A DNA stretch of 64,000 bases from Polyangiaceae bacterium (GTDB taxonomy: Bacteria > Myxococcota_A > Polyangia > Polyangiales > Polyangiaceae): contig JACKEB010000015.1 in NCBI GenBank assembly GCA_020633205.1, positions 248,001 through 312,000 of the forward strand, given 5' to 3'. Numbering within the stretch: position 1 is the first letter of the stretch; each line of letters starts with the position of its first letter. Below, piece by piece: positions 16,493 through 25,274 of this stretch. The position numbers and the translations under genes are program-made. The notes below the pieces were generated by a model. It did no database searches and had not been told where the DNA came from. It worked only from the letters and a program-made list of their open reading frames with translations.

Positions 16493-17932
16493 TTGGGGCG
16501 CTGGCAAGATTGCGTGAGGGCAGTCGGGCGATGGGTGTTGGCCTGTGGAGCTTTGTCGATCGCCGGCTGCGCGGCGCCCGTGCTGAGTCAGGACGGTCAG
16601 CTCGTGTTCGCCGAAGGCGGACAGCGCGGTGCGACCGTGCTCACCGCCAACGGCGTGCAGTTCATCGACCGCAGTGATCCGCCGCAGCCCGTGCGTCGCA
16701 CGAGTGCGTTTGAACCGTGGGAGCCACCGACTGGCTTTCTGCTCCCCGCGAACGGTGTCCTCACGCGGCGCTCCAAGCCCATCAGCGTGGCGGGGCGCGG
16801 GGTGAGCTTCGTCGTGCGAACCAGCGACGTCTACGCGCCGACGTGGGGCGGTGAGCTCTTGTTGCGCGTCGATGTGGTGGTGCCGGCTCAGGCGTTCCCC
16901 AAGCTAAGACCTGAGCTACGGTCCCCCGCGGAAATGATTTTGGTGGTAGACTTCAGCAATCCCGAGGCGCTAGATCTGGTCTACACCGCGCTCGAGGATC
17001 TGGGGGCAAAGGATCGCGTGATGGTGCTGGATGCTCGGCGCAATCAACGTTTGGTGCCGCTCCTGCCGGGGACCCATCGCGCGTTGATCGCCGGAGCGGT
17101 GGAGCAGAACTTGGCACACCCTCGTGCAACGCGCGGGGCGCTCTACGGCGCGCTACAGGCCGCTCGGGAGCAGCTGCGCGGGAAGGGGCGCAGCGGCCGT
17201 GTCTTGGTGATCAGCGATGGTCTCGGCTTCGCGGACTCACGCGGTGGTGTCCCTGCTCGCGCCCTGGCTGCGCTGCATCGAGAGCTGGGGGACCGCCTGC
17301 TCGTGGTAGCTGCAGAAGAACGCGCGAACTTCCCGAGCGATGCACGGGTCGTGCGGGGTGATATGGAGCAACGGCTCGACGCGCTAGTCGAGTGGCTGCC
17401 TCCGCCAGGGCCAGTCGTGATCCGTGACCTGACTCTCGAGCTGACTTCCGCGCCGGCGCCGTTGCGTATCCTCGAGGCATCGGGCGCAGACGTCGAGTGG
17501 GGACTCGAAGCCGATCGGCTCCCCCTCGGCGATTTCAACCTTGGGGAGTCGCGCACGGAGGTTTTGCGAGTTGCGATCCCCGAATGGCACGAAGGGCAAC
17601 CGCTCACGGTGCGGCTGAAAGCGGACTACCGTGTCGAGGGCCTCTCCAAGCACTCCCGCTCGAGCTTGAACCTCGGCTTGCGCTACAGCCAAGACATCGA
17701 AGTGCTCGCGAATCAGCGCAATGGAGACGTCATCGCCTACGCCTCGGGACTCGCGATGGTGCGCAGGCTGGAGCGTGTGTTCCAGGGCAACGACGTCGAT
17801 CGTCTGGGCGGGCTGACGGGGGTCGTCGAGTGGCAGGCGAGGTCGCTGCAAAAGATGGCGCGTGTCAGCCGAGATCCAAGCCTAGCGCAGCAAGCCGAAG
17901 TGCTGCAGACGCTGCTCGAAGCCACGCGGTGA
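16493..17932 (+). CDS. Lipoprotein with von Willebrand factor A-like domain
   Basis: A 479-residue protein. The signal ends in lipobox ALSIAGCAAP (Cys about 26). A VWA-like Rossmann fold begins at EMILVVDFSNPEA, where DFSNP is a reduced MIDAS motif, with DRVMVLDARR, TRGALYGALQAA and GRVLVISDG following. The C-terminal half is beta-rich then helical, as in VWA-domain proteins with an attached helical bundle. TTG at 16493 has GGAG eight bases upstream and follows an in-frame TGA closely; GTG at 16514 is an alternative. Probable surface or periplasmic protein-binding lipoprotein; partner unknown. Confidence 0.7.
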   Translation: MGRWQDCVRAVGRWVLACGALSIAGCAAPVLSQDGQLVFAEGGQRGATVLTANGVQFIDRSDPPQPVRRTSAFEPWEPPTGFLLPANGVLTRRSKPISVAGRGVSFVVRTSDVYAPTWGGELLLRVDVVVPAQAFPKLRPELRSPAEMILVVDFSNPEALDLVYTALEDLGAKDRVMVLDARRNQRLVPLLPGTHRALIAGAVEQNLAHPRATRGALYGALQAAREQLRGKGRSGRVLVISDGLGFADSRGGVPARALAALHRELGDRLLVVAAEERANFPSDARVVRGDMEQRLDALVEWLPPPGPVVIRDLTLELTSAPAPLRILEASGADVEWGLEADRLPLGDFNLGESRTEVLRVAIPEWHEGQPLTVRLKADYRVEGLSKHSRSSLNLGLRYSQDIEVLANQRNGDVIAYASGLAMVRRLERVFQGNDVDRLGGLTGVVEWQARSLQKMARVSRDPSLAQQAEVLQTLLEATR

Positions 17933-18234
17933 TCTCCGCGTCTTTAGCGCTTGCGACTTGGAGCTGAAACAACGCCGCAAAAAGTCGTGAGGGTTCGTGG
18001 GCACGTTGCGTTGATACATGGAAAAACAGTCGGCGGCGCCGCCGTCCGCAACGGCTCCAACTGCGCCGCTTATGGGCCTACTCTTGACGACGTGGGACTA
18101 CGTTGACGCCATCAAAAACTTCTCGTTCTGCTGGAGCGTGACAGCAAGTGCGATCCAAACTAACGGGTCCCCACGCGACCTCGGTCGAGGGCGCACTTGT
18201 GTCCAACTCGCTTTGACCCGTCTCCTTCAGGCGG
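17933..18234. other. Intergenic region; nothing recognised apart from a short GC palindrome
   Basis: A perfect 14-base palindrome (CGGCGGC/GCCGCCG) lies at 18031-18044. A 77-codon open frame here has no similarity to any family I recognise. The region probably carries the promoter of the next lipoprotein. Confidence 0.4.
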
Positions 18235-19479
18235 ATGCCCCGTATGTCTAGTTCTTCCCGTTTGATTTGCGCTTTGCTTGGTCTGTCCGTCGCGGCCTGC
18301 ACCCTCGAGCGGGGCGGTGCTGGTTTGACCAACACCATCGATGGAGGCGTCAGTGGCGCTGCCGGGCTCGATTCTGGGGGTAACTCTCAGGGTGGTTCAA
18401 GCGCCGGTAACGGTTCTTTCGGTGGGAATCAAAGCGTCGGAGGAGTAGGGGGTGAGGGTGGCACTGGCGCCGTTGCCGGAGTCGGCGGGAGCGCTGGCGT
18501 GGCTGGCACTGCTGGCACTGCGGGCGCTGGTGCGGCAGGCTCAGGCGGTGCCGTGGGGAATGAAAGCGTCTGCACTGACGGTGTGGACAATGATCACGAC
18601 AACCTGGTTGACTGCGCGGACGCGGTAGACTGTGCGAGCTACGAATGCGTCGACACCGCCCCTGCCGGCTGGCAGGGCTACTTCAGGTTGCGTGACTACG
18701 ACACCTATGACCCCGCGACCCCGAAGTTGCCGTGCGCGGGCGGGGTCCAGCCTACGCGTTACTTTACGGAACCGACGCCTTCGAGCTGTAGCGCCTGTGC
18801 GTGTGCGCCCCTGAACGGTGCGACCTGCGGGGATACGCCAATCTTCTGTGCGATGGGCAACGGGAGCTGCAACAACCCAAGCGACTGGACTTCGAACCTC
18901 GCTGACGGCAACTGCCACAAGCCGGGATCCGGCGACAAAGGCTCGTGTTATCTGGGCCAACCGGCGGTGACCAACGCGGGTAGCTGCCAACCCCAAGGTG
19001 GCGCTCAGGTGGACACGAATCTGTTCCAGGGCATGGTGGACATCTGCGGTGACGCAACGCCGCCGGGTGGTGGTTGCGGAGCGCAGCAGTCCTGTGTCCC
19101 GCGCGCTGCCGCTGATTACGCGGGCTACATCTGCGTTAGCAAGGCGGGGGAACAAGACTGCCCCTCGGGCTGGAACCTCCGCCGCGTCGCGTCCGCCAAT
19201 GGTTCCGATGCACGCACCTGCTCCGCCTGTAGCTGCGCACCCAACACCACTTGCAGCCCCGGGACGTACAAGGTGTATGACCTGAACGACTGCGGCGGAG
19301 ACGACTCGACGGTGAACTCGAGCAGCTGCAAGAACCTCGACGGTCCCATGGATTTCGGATTTTGGTCGATGCGGCGCAGCAGTCTCGCCACCCCCGGTGG
19401 CGCGTGCACCCCGAGCGGCGGCATGCCGGGGGGGCAAGTGACGCTGACGGGAACGCAGACCTTCTGCTGCCGTCCGTGA
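18235..19479 (+). CDS. Cys-rich lipoprotein with Gly-rich linker and one MopE-type metal-binding motif
   Basis: A 414-residue protein: lipobox LSVAACTLE (Cys about 22), then a Gly/Ser/Ala linker (about 26-108) of a type common in myxobacterial surface lipoproteins. One DGVDNDHDNLVDC calcium-loop-like motif of the MopE/PF11617 type follows, and then about 270 residues with more than 30 cysteines (for example CSACACAPLNGATC). Two halves of this part resemble each other (SCSACACAP and TCSACSCAP). ATG at 18244 is an alternative start. Probably outer-surface and disulfide-stabilised. It is 13 bases upstream of a kinase gene on the same strand, so co-transcription is likely. Confidence 0.75.
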   Translation: MPRMSSSSRLICALLGLSVAACTLERGGAGLTNTIDGGVSGAAGLDSGGNSQGGSSAGNGSFGGNQSVGGVGGEGGTGAVAGVGGSAGVAGTAGTAGAGAAGSGGAVGNESVCTDGVDNDHDNLVDCADAVDCASYECVDTAPAGWQGYFRLRDYDTYDPATPKLPCAGGVQPTRYFTEPTPSSCSACACAPLNGATCGDTPIFCAMGNGSCNNPSDWTSNLADGNCHKPGSGDKGSCYLGQPAVTNAGSCQPQGGAQVDTNLFQGMVDICGDATPPGGGCGAQQSCVPRAAADYAGYICVSKAGEQDCPSGWNLRRVASANGSDARTCSACSCAPNTTCSPGTYKVYDLNDCGGDDSTVNSSSCKNLDGPMDFGFWSMRRSSLATPGGACTPSGGMPGGQVTLTGTQTFCCRP

Positions 19480-19492
19480 TACACACGGCGCG

Positions 19493-20662
19493 ATGGTCGC
19501 GCTAACCGACCCCCAAGAGCTCGTCGGAGCTGTTCTGAACCGCACCTGGAAATTGGTGCGGGTCATCGGGCAAGGCGGGCTGGGCATCGTCTACGAGGCT
19601 CACCACCAGTCTTCGCCGGGAACGTGGGCGGTGAAGCTGCTCCAGCACGAGTTCGTCGAGGAGGAGACCACGGTGGCTCGGTTCCTTGCCGAGGCGGAGG
19701 CGGCGAAGCGCCTCGACCATCCAGGCATCGTGCGGGTGTTCGAAGCCCAGCGCGCCGAGGATGGAACGCCGTACCTGGTGATGGAGCTCTTGAGCGGACA
19801 GTCGCTCCAGTCTTTGATGACGGGCCCGATGGCTCCGCGCAGGGCAGTCGAGATCTGTGGTCAGCTGCTCGAAGCCCTGGACGCGGTGCACCGGGTTGGA
19901 GTGATTCACCGCGACGTAAAGCCCGACAACGTCTTCGTGCTCACCGCTCCTGAAGGCGACCGCGTCAAGCTGTTGGATCTGGGCCTCGCGCGCGTGATGG
20001 ATGCCGCGGGCGGTATGAGTCGCAAGACGAAGACGGGCATGATGCTCGGGACTCCTGGCTACATGAGCCCCGAACAAATCAAGAACGTCAAAGAGAGCGA
20101 CCTGCGTAGCGACCTCTGGGCTGTCGGGGTGATCCTGTATGAGCTGTTGAGTGGCCGACAGGCCTTCGGTGCGCCTACCGAATTCGCTCGCATGACCGCC
20201 GCGCTCACGGAGCCCATCGTTCCGCTCGGCTCGCGGTCGCCGGAGCTGGCGACCTGGGATGGGTTCTTCGAGCGTGCTCTGGCCAAGGAGCCCGTCGAGC
20301 GCTTTCAGACCGCCGTTGAGATGTTGTCAGCGATGCGCGCCGTTCCCCTTGGGCATGCGTCAGTCGCCCCCGCTGCGAGCGTCGTTCCAAACACCGCTGC
20401 CTCACCCCCAACCCTGGCCGGTACGGCACCGGCTAGGGTGCCGTCGCTGGTCTCCGCTCCCGCGCCTGGTGTTCCCCGCACGAACACGCGAGTTTCCGCG
20501 GACAACCCGGTCCAGTCCGGGCAGCAGGATCGACACTTCGCGCCGCCGGTAGAGGTGGTCGAACAGCGACGCGGTCCGCGAATTTCACTCTGGGTCGCGC
20601 TGCTCTTGGCAGGCGCTTGCTTGTGTCTCGGCGTGCTACTCGGCATGCTCCTGGCCCGCTGA
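19493..20662 (+). CDS. Membrane-anchored Ser/Thr protein kinase with DLG in place of DFG
   Basis: A 389-residue Hanks-type kinase. Catalytic domain about 20-280: IGQGGLGIVYEAH glycine loop, AVKLL lysine, VIHRDVKPDN catalytic loop, then LLDLGLARV where DFG is DLG, and GTPGYMSPEQ. A Pro/Ala/Ser linker leads to one C-terminal membrane helix (about 365-385), with the kinase domain cytoplasmic and almost nothing outside. DLG occurs in some active kinases, so activity is expected. It follows the Cys-rich lipoprotein by 13 bases and precedes a DUF1232 gene by about 60 bases. Substrate unknown. Confidence 0.93.
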   Translation: MVALTDPQELVGAVLNRTWKLVRVIGQGGLGIVYEAHHQSSPGTWAVKLLQHEFVEEETTVARFLAEAEAAKRLDHPGIVRVFEAQRAEDGTPYLVMELLSGQSLQSLMTGPMAPRRAVEICGQLLEALDAVHRVGVIHRDVKPDNVFVLTAPEGDRVKLLDLGLARVMDAAGGMSRKTKTGMMLGTPGYMSPEQIKNVKESDLRSDLWAVGVILYELLSGRQAFGAPTEFARMTAALTEPIVPLGSRSPELATWDGFFERALAKEPVERFQTAVEMLSAMRAVPLGHASVAPAASVVPNTAASPPTLAGTAPARVPSLVSAPAPGVPRTNTRVSADNPVQSGQQDRHFAPPVEVVEQRRGPRISLWVALLLAGACLCLGVLLGMLLAR

Positions 20663-20723
20663 TCGAGCGGCGCATGGCGCTGCCGGCGAACGCGACACAA
20701 CACACTAGGACCAAGGGACCGAG

Positions 20724-21257
20724 ATGAGTGATCTGAAAGCGCGCTGCCTAGAAGCATTCCCGGAGTGGCTGAAGAGCCTGGGGCCGGACATCGCATCGCT
20801 CGCCGACCTGCTCAGCGACGACGAGCTGGACGAAGGCACCCGCCGCTGGGTGACGGGAGGTATCAACTATCTCTTCAAGTCCCTCGATTTGATTCCGGAC
20901 GGAATTGAGGATCTGGGCTTCATCGACGACGCATTCGTGGTGCGAGTCGCAGCGTCCAAGGCCCTGGCGGGCTGCCCTGACAATGAATCGCTCAAGCGGC
21001 TTGCAGCGGACGCTCAGCTGATCGAAGCCTTCCTGGAAGAGGACTTCTCGCGTCTCGAGACTTACGTTGGTGGGCTCAGCCAGGTCGCTGCCCGAGGCCG
21101 CACCGTAGACGAGGTGGTCGCTGACGCCGGGCTACGCGAGCAGCTCGTCGGCGAGGCCCGGGCTTGGGCGGAGGGCTACGACGCCCCCACGTTCGCCAGG
21201 GACGAGAAGAACCTGGTGAAGTTGCGCGCGTTCTTGGCAACCAAGCTCCCCAGCTGA
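20724..21257 (+). CDS. DUF1232 (YkvA-like) protein
   Basis: A 177-residue protein whose centre has the DUF1232 core: INYLFKSLDLIPDGIEDL followed by FIDDAFVVRVA. In the family this segment forms a short hydrophobic helical hairpin; the molecular role is not known. The rest is helical and acidic, with a C-terminal segment that ends at KLPS. AAGGGA lies about eight bases before the ATG. It probably belongs to the same transcript as the upstream kinase, and it is convergent with the next kinase gene. Confidence 0.85.
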   Translation: MSDLKARCLEAFPEWLKSLGPDIASLADLLSDDELDEGTRRWVTGGINYLFKSLDLIPDGIEDLGFIDDAFVVRVAASKALAGCPDNESLKRLAADAQLIEAFLEEDFSRLETYVGGLSQVAARGRTVDEVVADAGLREQLVGEARAWAEGYDAPTFARDEKNLVKLRAFLATKLPS

Positions 21258-21362
21258 GCGACGCGCACCTTGGAGCGCGCTCGAATCAGGCGCGCACCAA
21301 TGATTCACGGCCGGCACGAACAGCAGGCGCGCGCGTCACGGCGCGACCGGAGCACGGTCGCT

Positions 21363-23057
21363 TCAGCGATCCGAACCGCGGGAGTTCTTGCTCTCGCCTT
21401 CGGATGACGAAATCAGCTCATTCAGCAGATCTCGGCACTCCGGCTTGCCCTTCAAGTGGCCGATCAGCAGGTTGCTGTTCTCCATGAAGGCCTTCTCGTA
21501 GCGCAAGCCTTCACGCGATCGCGCCGCGACCTTTTCTCTTCCCTGCGCCAGGTCCTCTTCGAGGGCCTCCGCGTAGCGCGCGAGTTGATCTCGGAGCTCT
21601 TCGATTTGCCGCCTCAGGTCTCGCGCGACCCCTTCCTTGGCTTCGCGCTTTGCCCGGCGGGTGTCGAGCCATTGTCGCTTGGCTTCGACCATCGCGCGGC
21701 TCGCTCCGGCACGCTCGAAGATCGCACGGGAGCCGCGTCCGGCGCGTTCTGCAGCGTCCGCCTGAGACAAGGTCTCCAGGGCTTCCTTCTCGGTGCGAGA
21801 AAGCTCCGTCCGGGCCGCTTCCTCCTCCTCGGCGAAGGCAGCCGCATCGCGCAAGGAACGGGACTCCTCTTGAGCGAGTTCCTCCACCTTACGACCAATT
21901 TCCGCGCGGAGAGCGCGGCCACGGCGTTCCAGGGCTTCGAGCTTGCGCGTATGACTGGCGATCTCTCCCTCGAGGCCGTTGGCCTTGGCCGCGGTGTCCC
22001 ACAGCCGTGCAGCGCCTTGCAGTACCTCGGGAGGACCATTGCCGGACGGATACGCTCGCGCGATCATGCGGGAGAACAGCCCTGCGCGGTTGGCCCACTC
22101 GGTCACGCCCGGTGAGCGTGGGGGCGGTGGAGGCGGTGGGGCTGCAGCCGGCGCGACGCTGCTATCCTTCTCCCAGCCCTGGGAGGGCAGAGAGCGCTGT
22201 AGCGCCTTGAGCTCTTCAAGCAAATGATGGCCATCGCGGTAGCGCTTGCGGGGATCTTTCTCGAGCAGGCGCAGCACGATGCGCTCTGCGACCGGATGAC
22301 AGTCCTTGCGAATCGTCGCGGGGCGCGGCGCTGGCGATTTACGCTGCATCTCGAGCAGCGTGTCGCGGTCACTCGAGCGGAACGGCAGCTGGCCCGTCAG
22401 CATTTCGAAGAACAGGATGCCGAGCGCGTAGAGGTCAGACTGCGGCCCCGCTTGTTCGCCGCGCGCTTGCTCCGGCGACATGTACTCGGGCGTACCGAAG
22501 ACGGCCCCCTTGGGCGCAAGCCTTGGGTCGTGAGCGAGTGCCGCCAGACCGAAGTCCAGGATCTTCACGAAGTCCCGTCGACCGCCCCGCGCCGTGAGCA
22601 AGATGTTGTCGCTCTTGAGGTCGCGATGGACGACGCCTAGGTCGTGGGCGCGAGCCAAAGCGGCGCCCATCTGCTCGATGATATCGACGGCGCGTTGGAT
22701 GGGCATCTGCCCGCGCGCAATCTCTGCAGAGAGGGGCGTGCCGACCAGGTACTCCATCACCAGATAGAGTTCGCCCTCGTCAGTCTCACCGATATCGTGG
22801 ATGTCGATGATGTGCGCGTGATCGACGCGATTCGCGGCGCGCGCCTCGCGCAACATCCAAGCCCGGAGGTGCGTTTCCCCGCGTAAATCAGGGCGGATGA
22901 GCTTTACCGCAACGACACGGTCGATCAGCACGTGACGCGCGCGATAGACGATGCCCATGCCGCCTTCGCCGATGCGCGCTTCGAGGCGGTATCGCCCCGC
23001 GATGACTTTGTTCAGGGATGGGTCGTCAGTTCGGCGCTGGGGTTTGGCCTGTACCAT
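21363..23057 (-). CDS. Ser/Thr protein kinase with long C-terminal coiled coil
   Basis: A 564-residue Hanks-type kinase. Catalytic domain about 20-285: IGEGGMGIVYRAR, VAVKLI, VVHRDLKSDNILL, ILDFGLAAL, GTPEYMSPEQARGEQ. A Pro-rich linker (PPPPPPPRSPG, about 310) leads to about 190 residues of Glu/Arg/Ala-rich heptads predicted as a long coiled coil. There is no membrane helix, so this is a soluble kinase whose coiled coil may dimerise or bind a partner. The ATG at 23057 is the only reasonable start. A GTAAC-N4-GTTAC palindrome lies at 23094-23107, 37 bases upstream, and could be an operator. Confidence 0.93.
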   Translation of the reverse strand: MVQAKPQRRTDDPSLNKVIAGRYRLEARIGEGGMGIVYRARHVLIDRVVAVKLIRPDLRGETHLRAWMLREARAANRVDHAHIIDIHDIGETDEGELYLVMEYLVGTPLSAEIARGQMPIQRAVDIIEQMGAALARAHDLGVVHRDLKSDNILLTARGGRRDFVKILDFGLAALAHDPRLAPKGAVFGTPEYMSPEQARGEQAGPQSDLYALGILFFEMLTGQLPFRSSDRDTLLEMQRKSPAPRPATIRKDCHPVAERIVLRLLEKDPRKRYRDGHHLLEELKALQRSLPSQGWEKDSSVAPAAAPPPPPPPRSPGVTEWANRAGLFSRMIARAYPSGNGPPEVLQGAARLWDTAAKANGLEGEIASHTRKLEALERRGRALRAEIGRKVEELAQEESRSLRDAAAFAEEEEAARTELSRTEKEALETLSQADAAERAGRGSRAIFERAGASRAMVEAKRQWLDTRRAKREAKEGVARDLRRQIEELRDQLARYAEALEEDLAQGREKVAARSREGLRYEKAFMENSNLLIGHLKGKPECRDLLNELISSSEGESKNSRGSDR

Positions 23058-23169
23058 ATACGCTCACTCGCTACGGCCGGAACGCCGAGCAACGTAACGC
23101 AGGTTACATGCCCCATCGCCCGAAAGGCAAAGCAGCTCGCGCAATTGCTCGGGGTTTGCTCCCACTACT

Positions 23170-23868
23170 TCAGAACGAGTAGTTCAGAACCGGGACGCGG
23201 ACTTCGGTCTCTTGAGAGAAGCCGTATTGGCGGGTCTCCTGGGCGCTGAAGACGTCGCGAACTTCGACGGCTGGCACGCTCAGCGCGACATAGCCTTCAC
23301 CCAGACCGAGCAACGCTGGCGGAGTGAGCTGCATTCGGCTTTCCATGCGCTCGCGGGGCGTCAGTTTGGCCACGCGCCGCTCCGCCTGCTTTCGCTTCAC
23401 CGGCGCCTGGGAGATTGGCTCTCCTTGAGCGGCGGGATCGGCGACCGGCTCATCGCTTGGGCCGCGGTCTTCAGTGTAGTCGGCTGGAGGCTCATAAGCG
23501 GTGGCGCTGAGCACGGCCACGGTGGTGGGAATGGCGAGCGCCATGCCACCAGCGAGTAGGTACAGCGGCAGCTTGGCGCTGCTGCCTTGTTCAGCGAAGT
23601 AGCCGGCGACACCACCGCCGATGCCACCCGCGATGCCGCCAACGGCATAGGCCCAGGCGGGCTTCACCTTGAGAGCTGCTTCGGTGAGCATGACCGCTTC
23701 GGCGCCGAGCAGCGTGCCACCCGCGATGCCTTTGCCAGTCGCGGAAACCTCATTCGACTGCGCGTGAGCGGTTTGTGGCTGCGCCAACAGCGCCATTCCG
23801 GCGCCAGCGGCGGCCAGGGCTAGTTTGCTGATGGTGCGGCGCACCGAAGAAGAACCAAAGCGCATCAT
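23170..23868 (-). CDS. Secreted membrane-associated protein of unknown function
   Basis: A 232-residue protein with a signal peptide (ISKLALAAAGAGMALLAQ, cleavage near AHAQS), a Gly-rich segment (GGIAGGIGGGVAGYFAEQG), one strong hydrophobic helix (LPLYLLAGGMALAIPTTVAVL, about 100-120), then a Pro/Glu/Lys linker and a C-terminal beta-like segment ending VPVLNYSF. I recognise no domain. The terminal Phe and alternating hydrophobics hint at an outer-membrane insertion signal but the rest does not look like a barrel. It precedes the coiled-coil kinase on the same strand with about 110 bases between. Confidence 0.6.
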   Translation of the reverse strand: MMRFGSSSVRRTISKLALAAAGAGMALLAQPQTAHAQSNEVSATGKGIAGGTLLGAEAVMLTEAALKVKPAWAYAVGGIAGGIGGGVAGYFAEQGSSAKLPLYLLAGGMALAIPTTVAVLSATAYEPPADYTEDRGPSDEPVADPAAQGEPISQAPVKRKQAERRVAKLTPRERMESRMQLTPPALLGLGEGYVALSVPAVEVRDVFSAQETRQYGFSQETEVRVPVLNYSF

Positions 23869-23998
23869 CCCTCCAATGGCCTACGAGCTGTGCTCGAAGG
23901 GCGGCTAGCATATCACGCGGGTTTGGACCCGGTGAGACAAACACCTCCAACCCAGCTCGGGGTCAGGCGACTGTGTCACAAACGGTGCAGAACGGAAC

Positions 23999-24955
23999 AT
24001 GCTGAAGTGGGCGACCCTCAAGTGGGTGGCTGGCCGCGATGTCCAGGGCGCCAGCTGGGGGTTCGGCCTCGTGACCTGTCTTGGGGTGTTTGCTGCTTGG
24101 GTGCGCCTGCTCCCGTGGATGTTCGCGAGAGACATGCCATCGGCGGTGATTTGGCCGTTTGCGCGCGTGTTGCTCGCTTCTGGCCTCGAGTTGGCGCTTC
24201 AAGTGGGAGTGCCCTTGGGCTGGCTAGTGGGATGGATTCTCGCGGTTGAGCGGGGTGAGCTGCGCGCTTTGGGAGCGCTCGGGCTTCGACCGTCCGGGCT
24301 CGCTTGGCGAAGCGCAGTGGGGCTTAGCGCACTCGCCCTGTGTGTGGCTTGCGCGACTCGGCTGCTGAGTGGTCCAGTGGACAGCGCTCCCAGCCGGGTG
24401 CTGAGTGAGTTCGTCACTGCGGGACAGCGGTTTTGCGATGGCCACCCCGGCGAAGTCGCGAGGATCCCTGTTGGCGGCTTGGTCGAACACTGTGACTCCC
24501 GGCGCGTCGTCGGCCGCATCCCCGGCTCGCGGCCAGCTTGGTTTGCGATTTCGGATCCGCGGCAAGTCTCCTCGTCGGAGTTCGAGCTGGGGGCGAGCGA
24601 GTGGCTGGTCCAGAGCGCCGACGATCGTTGGATCCACGTTGACGTGGGGCGCGTGCGGGTGCGGGGGTTCGTCGCACCCAAGGCGATGGTTCGAGGGTGG
24701 GGGCGCACGCTCGGGCTCGCGGCGAGCGGCGGCTTGATGGCCTGGTTTCTGCTGCCGTTGCTCCACACGCTGCGGTCGCGAGGCGTTCTGGTGGTCTGCG
24801 CGTTGACCAGTGTGCTCGGCGTGGTGGTTCTGAAAGAGGTGGATCGACGGGCGCTTCCAAGCATCGCTTACGGGTTGCTGCCGATCCTCGCGTGCCTTGG
24901 CTGGATCAGTGCGCTGCTCCTGGATCGGCTCCAAACGAGGCTGCTTTCCCGGTGA
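23999..24955 (+). CDS. Inner-membrane protein, tentative LptF/LptG-like permease
   Basis: A 318-residue protein with about six membrane helices in a 3 + soluble domain + 3 arrangement: hydrophobic segments around 20-37, 50-80 and 105-122, a periplasmic domain of about 110 residues, then three helices from about 238 to 312. The segment VERGELRALGALGLRPSGL resembles the cytoplasmic coupling loop of LptF/LptG (SELTALRAAGIS), the lipopolysaccharide-export permeases. The periplasmic domain is shorter than usual, so this is tentative. The next gene on the same strand is tatA, 77 bases downstream. Confidence 0.55.
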   Translation: MLKWATLKWVAGRDVQGASWGFGLVTCLGVFAAWVRLLPWMFARDMPSAVIWPFARVLLASGLELALQVGVPLGWLVGWILAVERGELRALGALGLRPSGLAWRSAVGLSALALCVACATRLLSGPVDSAPSRVLSEFVTAGQRFCDGHPGEVARIPVGGLVEHCDSRRVVGRIPGSRPAWFAISDPRQVSSSEFELGASEWLVQSADDRWIHVDVGRVRVRGFVAPKAMVRGWGRTLGLAASGGLMAWFLLPLLHTLRSRGVLVVCALTSVLGVVVLKEVDRRALPSIAYGLLPILACLGWISALLLDRLQTRLLSR

Positions 24956-25032
24956 TTGCCCGACTCGCGGCGGGGTGATAGGGAACAGCTCCCCAAATCG
25001 AGCCGCCCGGACTTGGGCGGCAGGGAGAAATC

Positions 25033-25272
25033 ATGAGTGTTGGCCCCTGGCAAATCGTCTTGATCGCCCTCGTTGTGCTGGTGCTGTTTGGTGCTAGCCG
25101 GCTCGGGGACATCGGCAAGGGCCTTGGAGAAGGCATCCGCAATTTCAAGAAGGGGATCGCGGGTGAGGACGAGGAGGAAGAGCCGTCCAAAGAACCCAAG
25201 GAACCGAAGCAACTCACCGAAGGCAGCGGTGCCAAGAGTTCCTCGAAGAGCAAGCAAGAGGAGAACAGCTAG
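25033..25272 (+). CDS. tatA: Twin-arginine translocase subunit TatA
   Basis: A 79-residue protein with the TatA layout: short N-terminal membrane helix (WQIVLIALVVLVLFG), the hinge FGASRLGDIGKGLGEGIRNFKKG forming the amphipathic helix, and a charged Glu/Lys/Ser tail. It forms the variable-size pore of the Tat export system for folded proteins. GGGAGA lies before the ATG. No tatB or tatC is adjacent. The following aminotransferase gene starts two bases after the stop, so the two are co-transcribed. Confidence 0.95.
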   Translation: MSVGPWQIVLIALVVLVLFGASRLGDIGKGLGEGIRNFKKGIAGEDEEEEPSKEPKEPKQLTEGSGAKSSSKSKQEENS

Positions 25273-25274
25273 GC

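Noticed and set aside
18018..18251. 77-codon open frame before the Cys-rich lipoprotein
   Set aside because: No ribosome site, no recognisable composition or motif, and it overlaps the start of the next gene.
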